From assembly GCA_903928395.1 (NCBI GenBank), contig CAIYQS010000231.1:1-10982 (forward strand): a DNA stretch of 10,982 nt, written 5' to 3'. This stretch comes from an uncultured Actinomycetes bacterium (GTDB lineage: Bacteria > Actinomycetota > Actinomycetes > Nanopelagicales > Nanopelagicaceae). Position 1 is the stretch's first letter. Each line of letters starts with the position of its first letter. This document shows, in pieces, positions 1 through 6,725 of the stretch. A program made the translations under genes and the position numbers. Below the pieces are notes generated by a model, which saw only the letters and a program-made list of their open reading frames with translations, was not told where the DNA came from and did not search any database.

Positions 1-1065
1 AATCGTTGGAACTGGGCGCTGATGAATCGCATCCGTATTGATGTATGGGACCCAAGTCTTCATCAATTTATCAATAATAAAGAGCAATCCCGCAAAGATT
101 GATGTAATGATGCTGGTTCGGATCACGGGTCTGCGATCGATTTTCGCGAATGCAAATCCGACTCCAGCCGCGATAATGAGAGTTACCAACAGCATGATAA
201 ATACCGTGAGCAGGCTTGCATATTTCTTTAACAAATATTCAACTGGAAAATAAAATATAAACCCAATCAAAATGACTGCAATAGAGGAACGAAGCGCCGC
301 TTTATTTCCCAGCCCCGTTGAGATATAGGTGATACCAAATGCAAAACCTATTCCCAGAATAAGCATCATGATTGGGCCTAGCCCTGGATGAGTGAACCAT
401 TTGGTGACACTCAGCAAGCTCAAAACAATCGCGGTTGAAACTCCGGCGATTGCAAAAATCATGAAAACCCGTTGTCTAGTTCCGCTGATAACGGCTGCCC
501 AGAAAACGCCGGAAACTACGGAAGCCGACACGATCCAGAGTGGGGCGATCGAGCCGTTGAGGAGGAAGTTGTTGAAACTAATTGCCAAGTATTCCTTGAG
601 AAGTACGGCGACCCAAAAAATAGGAAGCGAGTACATGAGGAAGGCGAAAAATGTCATTGCATAGTCAAAGCGACTGTACTGCCGGAGTGCCGAAACGATT
701 CCAAATCCAATTCCAAGCAAAATGGCCAAAATTGTGGAGAGTAAAATCAAGCGAATAGTGACTGGAATTGCTTGAGAAATATAGGTGCTGACCTGGTTAC
801 CGTCGCGAGTCTTACCAAGGCTGAAATGTCCAGTAAATATGCCAAGAATTCCTTTAAACCAGATGAAGTAGCGCGCAGGGGGTGGAACATTGAGGTTGAG
901 GTTTCTAATCAAAGCGAGTAGTTGCTGATGGGCGTGAGGATCGGTGCTGCCGCGTAAGCCTTCAGTTGGGTCACCAGAGTAAGCCTCTGCGTTGTAAACC
1001 AAGAACGTGGACCCAAAAAGGATGATTAACAACGCACCTATGCGTCGACCGATATAGGCGAGCAT
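1..1065 (-). CDS. Peptide/dipeptide ABC transporter permease, DppB/OppB type, with inserted membrane domain (partial)
   Basis: This is the inner-membrane permease half of a peptide or nickel-type ABC importer. The frame is open from an ATG at 1065 through the left edge, giving 355 N-terminal residues. AGAGG lies about five bases upstream of the ATG. The N-terminus has the family's look: MLAYIGRRIG, a first membrane span (about 8-26), a SGDP motif near 30-33, then a conserved block at residues 96-155 with 'ISQAIPVTIRL', two spans and 'SLPIFW'. In ordinary DppB proteins (310-340 residues) the EAA loop would follow soon after. Here about 160 residues with roughly six further hydrophobic spans follow (176-195, 200-218, 231-250, 259-275, 284-306, 316-333), and the EAA loop has not been reached at the edge. 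It lies 214 bases downstream of the binding protein gene, so the two probably form one operon. The family call is confident; the substrate is unknown. Confidence 0.88.
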   Translation of the reverse strand, partial: MLAYIGRRIGALLIILFGSTFLVYNAEAYSGDPTEGLRGSTDPHAHQQLLALIRNLNLNVPPPARYFIWFKGILGIFTGHFSLGKTRDGNQVSTYISQAIPVTIRLILLSTILAILLGIGFGIVSALRQYSRFDYAMTFFAFLMYSLPIFWVAVLLKEYLAISFNNFLLNGSIAPLWIVSASVVSGVFWAAVISGTRQRVFMIFAIAGVSTAIVLSLLSVTKWFTHPGLGPIMMLILGIGFAFGITYISTGLGNKAALRSSIAVILIGFIFYFPVEYLLKKYASLLTVFIMLLVTLIIAAGVGFAFAKIDRRPVIRTSIITSIFAGLLFIIDKLMKTWVPYINTDAIHQRPVPTI

Positions 1066-1101
1066 GCATTCCTCTGTTCTACTCTTGTTAGGTTCTTAAA
1101 A

Positions 1102-1120
1102 AAATACTGGCAAATACTGG
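1102..1120. repeat. Short tandem repeat, two copies of AAATACTGG
   Basis: Two direct copies of AAATACTGG lie ten bases apart in the gap upstream of the permease gene. On the minus strand the junction contains TTGCCA, which is 17 bases from TAACAA (1090-1085). That could be a weak internal promoter for the permease, but the -10 match is poor, so I leave it as a repeat. Confidence 0.35.
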
Positions 1121-1162
1121 TTAAAGATACTTCTAAATTTGCCTTTAATCCTGTAATTAAGA

Positions 1163-1197
1163 AGAAGTGGTGCTGGAGTTTATCCAGCACCACTTCT
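1163..1197 (-). terminator. Perfect 15-bp hairpin between binding-protein and permease genes
   Basis: AGAAGTGGTGCTGGA (1163-1177) pairs perfectly with TCCAGCACCACTTCT (1183-1197) around a five-base loop. On the transcribed minus strand the stem is followed by TCTTAATTA, a poor uridine tract. It therefore looks more like a leaky terminator, or a 3'-end stabiliser for the binding-protein mRNA, than a full stop. Its position after the first gene of an ABC operon is the usual place for such an element, which lets the binding protein be made in excess over the permease. The structure is certain; the function is inferred. Confidence 0.75.
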
Positions 1198-1279
1198 ATC
1201 ACCCGTTACCGGTATTACTACTTTCCGACTATTTCTTTCGAAATTCGTCTACTTCAAGAAGGTGCTATTTAGTTCCTTC

Positions 1280-3142
1280 TTAGAAGTGCCAAGTCCAGAA
1301 GTTCCAGAACAGGCTTGGTGATAGTGGAGCTGCAACAACACCTGAAAGCTGTGAGTTGAAAGCAGTCACTTCTGGGTTCTGGAAGATACCCAAGAAGAAG
1401 GCATCCTTTGCAACGGCTTGCTCAACTTGAATACGCAAACGTGTGACAGTTGAAGCAGGCAATGTTCCAGCCTGAAGTGCTACGCAAGCCTTATCGATCG
1501 CTGGATCGTTAATTCCTGTGTAGTTAGAACCACCAGTTGATTGGAAGATTCCGCAAGCTTGTGCATCTTGTGGGTTTGCAGTCTGATCGAAGATGAAGAA
1601 GTGAGCAGCGTATTGCGTTGCTGCCAACTTTCCACCCCAACCAGCTGTTGCTGGTGCTGTGACCTTGAAACCGGCAGCTGCTTCAGCAGCAATGATCAAT
1701 GCTGCTTCAGACGTACGGCGAGTGTTTCCAGGTGAACCCCAGAGTAAGTTGATTGCAATTGGCGTATTTCCGTTACCAGCTGTTGGGTACCACTTCTTAA
1801 CCAACTTGAGTGCTGCGGCAGTTCGTGAAGCCTGGGTGCCTGTGTTGTAAGCAGCCATTCCGTTAAGGCTCGCAACGTGTGCGTACTGAGGGTTACCAGG
1901 TAGGTCGATAACTGATCCCAAGACAACAGCATCTGGGTTGATTGGTTGGATCAACTTAGCGACGATGTCAGCACGTGGATAAGCCAGCAAGAATGCCTTA
2001 CGAAGGTCAGCAGCCTTTTGGCCGCCAGCCATTGCAAATGGTCCCGTGTAGGTATCTGTACCGCTTGAAGCAACGCGAAGTTCAATATGTTCGAAAGCAA
2101 GTGAGCTCGTTGTTGTTACGGTTGCGGTTTTGATTGCCTTCAATTGAGCAACTGCATCAGCCGTTGGTTGACCTTGGTACACATCAGCATCGCCATTGGC
2201 AAGGGCTTGAGAAGAAGGTGAACCGTCTGCAATGCCCTGCTTGATAACCATGGTGGTGATTCCTGATAGTGCAGGACCAGAGTTATAAGTTGGGTTAGCG
2301 GTCAAAGTGATTGCATTTGAATCAACAGACTTGATGACATAAGCGCCATTGACAACGAGCAACAAAGGATTTGTAGAGCTATCAACAGTAGTGGTGTTGT
2401 AACCTGTGCTGTAGACAGCGCCCATTGCCTTAAGTGCTGCGGTGTTCTTTGAGTTTACATCTGACAAGAACTTCGCAGTTGCAGCAGCGTTAGCTGAATC
2501 TGATTGCAAGCTTGTCTTACCGGCAGCAAGTTCTTCCAATGCGTGAACTGGAAGGGTGAGGTTTGGACCGTTAAGGACGTAGTCAGGAATTGCAGTGTCG
2601 TACTTGACTGTCATGCTCATCTTGTTGGCGCTGATCGTTGGAATTCCAACTACATGCTGGTCATAAACCGCACCGTATAGACCGGAGTCGAATGCTGGAG
2701 TGACGTTTGGATCTGTTGGATCTGGAAGTCCAGCAGACTTCGCATAATCAGAACTTGTGAGTACATGCGCAAGGAGAAGATCAACGGCGGTGATAGGTGC
2801 GCCATCTGACCAGACTCGTCCTGGAGCAATTGTGTAGGTGACTTCGAAGTCGCCAGGCTTATTGCGTGAAATTTTGTACGAGCCAAGAACGGGATTTGGA
2901 ACAATATTGAGCTTATCGTCGTAATGGAAGAGGCTCATTCCGGTGAGATAAGCAACGTCTCCGTTGATAACAATATTTGTTGCAGGCGTTCCGTTATTGA
3001 TCGAGGTAAAAGTATTACTCTCAATGACAACTGCTGTGCTACGTGCAGCAGCGTGTGCTGGGACCGCAACAAAGCCGATTAACGCGACTGACGCTGCAGA
3101 GACCGCGGCGACCAGAGAGCGCGTCTTAAGGCGTGCTTTCAT
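1280..3142 (-). CDS. ABC transporter substrate-binding protein, family 5 (peptide/nickel type)
   Basis: This is a 620-residue extracellular solute-binding protein of the SBP_bac_5 group, which captures peptides or similar solutes and passes them to DppBC-type permeases. The N-terminus is a classical Sec signal: a basic MKARLKTR, a hydrophobic core at about 10-28, and a probable signal-peptidase-I site after AHA at residue 31. There is no lipobox cysteine, so the protein should be released rather than lipid-anchored, which is unusual for a binding protein of a monoderm. The family signature lies around residues 98-130, with 'YTIAPGRVWSDGAPITA' followed by 'VDLLLAH'. Two C-terminal cysteines (in ACGIFQ and KACVAL) may form a disulphide. 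Start: ATG at 3142 with AAGGAG (3153-3148) five bases upstream. It is the first gene of the operon and is followed by the 1163-1197 hairpin. The ligand cannot be read from the sequence. Confidence 0.93.
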   Translation of the reverse strand: MKARLKTRSLVAAVSAASVALIGFVAVPAHAAARSTAVVIESNTFTSINNGTPATNIVINGDVAYLTGMSLFHYDDKLNIVPNPVLGSYKISRNKPGDFEVTYTIAPGRVWSDGAPITAVDLLLAHVLTSSDYAKSAGLPDPTDPNVTPAFDSGLYGAVYDQHVVGIPTISANKMSMTVKYDTAIPDYVLNGPNLTLPVHALEELAAGKTSLQSDSANAAATAKFLSDVNSKNTAALKAMGAVYSTGYNTTTVDSSTNPLLLVVNGAYVIKSVDSNAITLTANPTYNSGPALSGITTMVIKQGIADGSPSSQALANGDADVYQGQPTADAVAQLKAIKTATVTTTSSLAFEHIELRVASSGTDTYTGPFAMAGGQKAADLRKAFLLAYPRADIVAKLIQPINPDAVVLGSVIDLPGNPQYAHVASLNGMAAYNTGTQASRTAAALKLVKKWYPTAGNGNTPIAINLLWGSPGNTRRTSEAALIIAAEAAAGFKVTAPATAGWGGKLAATQYAAHFFIFDQTANPQDAQACGIFQSTGGSNYTGINDPAIDKACVALQAGTLPASTVTRLRIQVEQAVAKDAFFLGIFQNPEVTAFNSQLSGVVAAPLSPSLFWNFWTWHF

Positions 3143-3258
3143 GTTTTCTCCTTAATAGGTGAGCAACCTAGTTCTGCCAAGTTTTACCTATGGCAATACC
3201 AGCCTGCACGAGGGGTACCAAGTGGCGCCATCATGCCCTATTTGTCGCTTTCCCTCAA

Positions 3259-3264
3259 TAGAGT
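3259..3264 (+). promoter_or_regulatory. -10 box of a leaderless promoter for tgt
   Basis: TAGAGT ends six bases before the tgt ATG, which would place the transcription start at or next to the A of the start codon. There is no Shine-Dalgarno sequence before this ATG and no convincing -35 box. The same TANNNT-6-ATG layout occurs before two other genes in the window. Confidence 0.6.
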
Positions 3265-3270
3265 ACGCGT

Positions 3271-4533
3271 ATGACCTTAGATACCAATCAGATAACCTTT
3301 TTTGCTTTCCGCGAAGAGGTCCAACTCACTGATTCGTTGGGTCGATCGGGCGTCATTTCGACTCCCCATGGCGAGATTGCAACCCCTGCCTTTATTCCAG
3401 TAGGCACCAAAGCAACGGTTAAAGGGGTACTGCCGGAATCCATGGCGGCCTTAGGCGGACAAGCCCTCTTAGCTAATGCTTATCACCTCTATCTCCAGCC
3501 TGGGCCAGAGATCGTGGATGAAGCTGGTGGGCTAGGTGCATTTATGAATTGGCCTGGCCCAACTTTTACGGATAGCGGTGGTTTTCAGGTGCTTTCCCTA
3601 GGTGTGGGCTTTAAAAAAGTAATTGCCATGGACGCCGAAACCTTCCGCTCAGATGAGGTGATTGCCGATAATAAGGAGCGACTAGCGCATGTGGATGATG
3701 ATGGGGTGACTTTCAAGTCCCACCTCGACGGTTCAATGCATAGATTTACCCCCGAAATTTCAATGAAAGTTCAACACCAACTTGGTGCTGACATTATTTT
3801 TGCCTTTGATGAATGCACCACCTTGCATAACACTCGCGGTTATCAGGAGCGCTCCCTTGAACGCACCCGACTTTGGGCGAAAAGGTGTCTCATTGAACAC
3901 GGGAAATTAACCGCTAAGCGCAGTAATCACCCTTATCAAGCCCTTTTTGGCGTACTTCAAGGGGCGCAATACGAAGATCTTCGGCGCAAGGCAGCTCGCG
4001 ATCTTGCGGGACTTGATGAGTCAGGAATTTCCTTTGATGGCTTTGGACTTGGCGGGGCGCTCGATAAAGAGAAACTCGGGACGATTGTCCGCTGGATGTG
4101 TGAGGAACTCCCCCGCAACAAACCTCGCCACCTCCTGGGAATCGGCGAACCCGATGATCTATTTACCGGCGTAGAAAATGGCGTGGATACTTTCGACTGC
4201 GTAGCGCCCAGCCGGCAAGCACGGACCAGTGCCGTGTTCACTCAAGATGGCAGAATCAATTTAACCAACGCAAAATATCAACGCCAATTTTCTCCAATTG
4301 ACGACAATTGTGATTGCTATACCTGCTCTCACTACACCGCCGCGTACTTAGCCCACTTGTTTAGATCCAAAGAGATGGTCGCTGGCACGTTAGCAACAAT
4401 CCACAACGAGCGATTTATTGTGAGATTGGTGGATCAGATGCGAGAAAGCCTCAGAGTTGGCGATTTCTTTGAATTCAAGCGTGAATTCTTAGGAAGGTTC
4501 TATTCAGGCAACCCTAAGCGTCAAGCGACCTGA
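3271..4533 (+). CDS. tgt: Queuine/preQ1 tRNA-guanine transglycosylase
   Basis: Tgt is cytosolic and swaps guanine-34 of GUN-anticodon tRNAs (Asp, Asn, His, Tyr) for a queuosine precursor base. All diagnostic sites are visible in the 420 residues: the substrate-binding and general-base motif FTDSGGFQV (D101), the 'GVLQGA' loop (about 227-232), the nucleophile in TFDCVAPSR (D309), and the zinc site C347-x-C349-x2-C352-x25-H378. It is longer than the roughly 375-residue bacterial norm because of an N-terminal extension of about 15 residues and extra sequence around 110-145. Start: ATG at 3271, chosen for the leaderless -10 box at 3259-3264. The gene is transcribed divergently from the binding-protein operon, and its last 13 bases overlap the 3' end of the convergent dioxygenase gene. 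No other queuosine genes are in the window, so the base may be salvaged or made by genes elsewhere. Confidence 0.96.
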   Translation: MTLDTNQITFFAFREEVQLTDSLGRSGVISTPHGEIATPAFIPVGTKATVKGVLPESMAALGGQALLANAYHLYLQPGPEIVDEAGGLGAFMNWPGPTFTDSGGFQVLSLGVGFKKVIAMDAETFRSDEVIADNKERLAHVDDDGVTFKSHLDGSMHRFTPEISMKVQHQLGADIIFAFDECTTLHNTRGYQERSLERTRLWAKRCLIEHGKLTAKRSNHPYQALFGVLQGAQYEDLRRKAARDLAGLDESGISFDGFGLGGALDKEKLGTIVRWMCEELPRNKPRHLLGIGEPDDLFTGVENGVDTFDCVAPSRQARTSAVFTQDGRINLTNAKYQRQFSPIDDNCDCYTCSHYTAAYLAHLFRSKEMVAGTLATIHNERFIVRLVDQMRESLRVGDFFEFKREFLGRFYSGNPKRQAT

Positions 4534-5291
4534 AAAGATCGCTTCGATAAACCCATCCAATAACCATCAATAGCTGTTGTAGGGGCGACATCTGCCTTGG
4601 TAGCCGCGCCAAGCGTGATAAATATGGGGGCAAAGTGTTCAACTGTTGGATGCGCATATGGCATTCCTGGTGCCAGACTCTTGTAGTTCATGAGTTCATC
4701 AATCGCGCCACGGTCTAAGACTTCCTTTGCCCATAAATCAAATTCCACGCTCCAACCCGGCGGAGTTGCATCGATGCTGAAATCACGCAGAAAGGGCAGG
4801 CCATGAGTCAAAAAACCGCTACCAATGATCATCACACCCTCGTCGCGAAGTGGCGCAAGTTGTTGGCCGATTTTAAACAACTTCTCGGGATCATGTGTTG
4901 GAATCGACATTTGCAGGACTGGAATATCCGCGTCTGGAAACATTTTTAGCAGCGGCACGTACGCCCCGTGGTCCAGGCCCCTATTGGGTTGCTCGACGAC
5001 CGTCTCGCCCAGGAGCGCCTTCACGCGTGCAGCCAACTCTGGCGCCCCCGGAGCCCGGTATTGCAGGTTGTAGTACTTCGGGGCAAATCCCCCAAAATCG
5101 TAAATAAGAGGGGTCGATCCAGATGTGGAGCCCAATGAAAGGGGTGCTGATTCCCAGTGCGCGCTCACCACAAGAATGGCTTTAGGGCGCTCGATTTCAC
5201 TTGCCCAGGTAGCTAATTGTGAACTCCATAGCGGATCATCAAGCAATGGCGGCGCGCCGTGTCCAATATAGAGAGCGGGTGTTAACGACAT
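4521..5291 (-). CDS. LigB/DODA-type extradiol ring-cleavage dioxygenase family protein
   Basis: This 256-residue protein belongs to the class III extradiol dioxygenase (LigB/4,5-DOPA dioxygenase, YgiD-like) family. Those enzymes are metal-dependent and open catechol-type rings using oxygen. Conserved elements in order are YIGHGAP (H11), VSAHWES (H45), 'YDFGGF' (D65), 'GLDHGAYVPL' (H108), GSGFLTH (H163) and 'AHPTVEHFAP' (H214, H219). H11 and H45 are the likely metal ligands and H108 a likely catalytic residue. The length is typical of the family. The frame remains open upstream to an ATG at 5393, but I chose ATG 5291: a TATAGT box ends exactly six bases before it, a palindromic operator sits just upstream, and homology starts at once. 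The longer start would lie inside the preceding gene. The natural substrate is unknown. The gene is probably repressed through the 5306-5329 palindrome. Confidence 0.9.
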   Translation of the reverse strand: MSLTPALYIGHGAPPLLDDPLWSSQLATWASEIERPKAILVVSAHWESAPLSLGSTSGSTPLIYDFGGFAPKYYNLQYRAPGAPELAARVKALLGETVVEQPNRGLDHGAYVPLLKMFPDADIPVLQMSIPTHDPEKLFKIGQQLAPLRDEGVMIIGSGFLTHGLPFLRDFSIDATPPGWSVEFDLWAKEVLDRGAIDELMNYKSLAPGMPYAHPTVEHFAPIFITLGAATKADVAPTTAIDGYWMGLSKRSFQVA

Positions 5292-5297
5292 ACGTGC

Positions 5298-5303
5298 ACT
5301 ATA
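5298..5303 (-). promoter_or_regulatory. -10 box of a leaderless promoter for the dioxygenase gene
   Basis: On the minus strand TATAGT, a near-consensus -10 box, ends six bases before the ATG at 5291, so transcription should begin at the start codon. The position expected for a -35 box falls inside the adjacent palindrome, so a bound regulator would block polymerase. There is no ribosome-binding site. Confidence 0.65.
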
Positions 5304-5305
5304 GC

Positions 5306-5329
5306 AGATAGTTGAAACTTCAACTATCT
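5306..5329. promoter_or_regulatory. 24-bp palindromic operator (MarR/TetR-like)
   Basis: AGATAGTTGAA (5306-5316) and TTCAACTATCT (5319-5329) are perfect 11-base inverted arms separated by two bases. The site spans about -15 to -38 relative to the predicted start at 5291, an ideal repressor position, and also covers the stop codon of the upstream DUF2236 gene. Length, symmetry and tight centre suit a dimeric winged-helix repressor. A MarR-type regulator is my guess, since these often control ring-cleavage or quinone-detoxifying dioxygenases. No regulator gene lies next to it. A terminator is unlikely because the stem is AT-rich, has only a two-base loop and lacks a U tract. Confidence 0.7.
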
Positions 5330-6210
5330 CTATCCTCCATGGTTCGAGCAATTCGACCCCTAGCGGCTTCCTGACTTGGAGACTCCTTGCCAAGGGCCAA
5401 ACTGAGTAATTTCAATAAGCGAGCGCAGATCCAACGCCATGCCGGGCCAACCGGTTTAAGCCCAAGAATCTCCTGTTGCGCGGGAGAGAGCGTGGAAACC
5501 GCGGTCTTTGCCAATACCTTATAAAAGAGCAGCGGCGCGCGACCCAGAGGTGGCTTGAGAATAAATTTCACTACTTCTGCGGTCGCATCACTTGTCGCGA
5601 GGTCATTTTTCAAGAAATCGTTCATGGTTGCCTTTAATTCGGCAACGGATTGCGGTGCCTCCGCGAGCCCTAATCCGGTGGCGCTTGCGCTCCACTCCCT
5701 TACATATGCATCCGCTCCCCTGGTAATTGGGTAGCTGAAAGTTTGGTGGGCGGTCAAAAAAGAGTCTGTAAAAGCGCAATGCACCCAGAGTAGGTACCTC
5801 GGATCACTCGCTCGGTAATTTTTAAATTCACCTGCCTTGGACTGAAATTTCCCCTTGACATGGTCGTGCATCGCATTTACCCGCGCGGCTTCGTTGGCAA
5901 TCGCTTCAAGAGAGCCAAAGGTGGTGATCGTTAACCAGCGCGAAGTGCCAGCTAACCTTCCTAATGGATCGGATTCGTAGCGAGAGTGTTGACTCACCCC
6001 TGTAAGTGCGGCGGGGTGAGCGGCTTGCAACAACAGTGCTCTAATTCCCCCGACTAGCGTTGCTACCGTCCCATGAACTTGCCAGACCGCACTATCGGGC
6101 CCGAAAAGTCCAGCGCCCTCACCATGAGCAATCAACTTTACCCAGTCCGGTTTACCGTCTGGGGATCCAGAGACAATTTCTCTGAATTTATTAGCGATAC
6201 GTTCCTTCAC
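5320..6210 (-). CDS. DUF2236 / MpaB-like oxygenase family protein
   Basis: This 296-residue protein of the DUF2236 family is related to the fungal MpaB oxygenase and, more distantly, to haem-b rubber oxygenase Lcp. Recognisable family blocks are FGPDSAVWQVHG (36-47), the 'GGIRALLLQAAHPAAL' block (54-69), 'QHSRYESDPLGRLAGT' (74-89), 'TTFGS' (96-100), 'VNAMHDHVKG' (111-120) and 'DPRYLLWVHCAFTDSFLTA' (136-154). Conserved histidines are at 46, 65, 75, 115, 117 and 144, some of which may bind haem. It is soluble or membrane-associated, with no signal peptide. Start: GTG at 6210 with AAGGAA about nine bases upstream. The nearby ATG at 6226 is in another frame and meets a stop quickly. It lies 35 bases after the DinB-like gene and 28 before the dioxygenase, in the same direction. 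The family call is firm. The reaction is unknown and an oxidative role is inferred from relatives. Confidence 0.87.
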   Translation of the reverse strand: MKERIANKFREIVSGSPDGKPDWVKLIAHGEGAGLFGPDSAVWQVHGTVATLVGGIRALLLQAAHPAALTGVSQHSRYESDPLGRLAGTSRWLTITTFGSLEAIANEAARVNAMHDHVKGKFQSKAGEFKNYRASDPRYLLWVHCAFTDSFLTAHQTFSYPITRGADAYVREWSASATGLGLAEAPQSVAELKATMNDFLKNDLATSDATAEVVKFILKPPLGRAPLLFYKVLAKTAVSTLSPAQQEILGLKPVGPAWRWICARLLKLLSLALGKESPSQEAARGRIARTMEDRDS

Positions 6211-6245
6211 GAAATCTGTTCCTTCATAACCCGCAAGATCTCGCT

Positions 6246-6707
6246 CTAGTCTGCGATCGCCGCTCGCAATTGGTTAGCGTGATCAAGGGGATGCTTGCTA
6301 TAGACCCGCAACCAGTCCTCCAGTGTGAAATTTCCGCGCTCACTATGAATCGCGAACTTGCTCAAATCTTGCTCGGTCAAATTTTTAAGGACTTCTAGGG
6401 AGGAATTGCGCGAGGCTTTATAGAGCGCTAAAGAATTTTCAATCGGGAATTTTCGATATCCAAGCGCAGTGCACTCTGACCAAGCATTTTCGTCATATCC
6501 AAGGATTTGAGTACCAGGTTCGGCCAAAATCCGTCGCAAACGAGCCGCCGATTGAGATTCGCTGTCTGCCATGTGGTGCACGATCTGTCGTGCAGACCAA
6601 CCAGCGTGATCGGTCTTATCAATATTTTCGGGGGTAACAAGCGCAGCGGCCGCAAGAAAAACTGCCGTTGATTCTTCGTAGCTTTGGGCATGGTCAATAA
6701 TGGTCAT
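6246..6707 (-). CDS. DinB/YfiT-like putative metal-dependent hydrolase
   Basis: A 153-residue four-helix-bundle protein of the DinB/YfiT superfamily. These bind a divalent metal through three histidines and include thiol transferases and proteins of unknown role. The triad is visible: 'QIVHHMADSES' (H45, next to H44) and, near the C-terminus, H139-x3-H143. 'YDENAWSE' (71-78) and 'HSERGNFTLEDWL' (121-133) match the YfiT subgroup. A TTG at 6713 in frame would add two residues, but I chose ATG 6707 because TAGAGT ends exactly six bases before it and no ribosome-binding site is present. The gene starts 18 bases beyond the end of the cytochrome-associated cluster but has its own promoter, and probably heads a unit with the DUF2236 gene. 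A bacillithiol or mycothiol link is possible for the family but cannot be shown here. Confidence 0.85.
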   Translation of the reverse strand: MTIIDHAQSYEESTAVFLAAAALVTPENIDKTDHAGWSARQIVHHMADSESQSAARLRRILAEPGTQILGYDENAWSECTALGYRKFPIENSLALYKASRNSSLEVLKNLTEQDLSKFAIHSERGNFTLEDWLRVYSKHPLDHANQLRAAIAD

Positions 6708-6713
6708 GCCCAA

Positions 6714-6719
6714 ACTCTA
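6714..6719 (-). promoter_or_regulatory. -10 box of a leaderless promoter for the DinB-like gene
   Basis: On the minus strand TAGAGT, the same hexamer as before tgt, ends six bases before ATG 6707. It sits in the 18-base gap after the preceding gene's stop, so the DinB-like gene can be transcribed separately from the cytochrome b6-like cluster. Confidence 0.6.
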
Positions 6720-6725
6720 CCGAGG

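Noticed and set aside
392..744. Two overlapping plus-strand frames of about 90 codons
   Set aside because: They lie opposite the continuous permease frame, are low-complexity and have no recognisable motif. The minus-strand frame gives a clear membrane permease.
4523..4544. AAGCGA / TCGCTT inverted repeat at the convergent gene ends
   Set aside because: Only six base pairs with a ten-base loop and no T tract on either side; too weak to call a terminator.
5292..5393. Longer start of the dioxygenase (ATG at 5393)
   Set aside because: It would add 34 residues unlike the family, overlap the DUF2236 gene and ignore the promoter placed six bases before ATG 5291.
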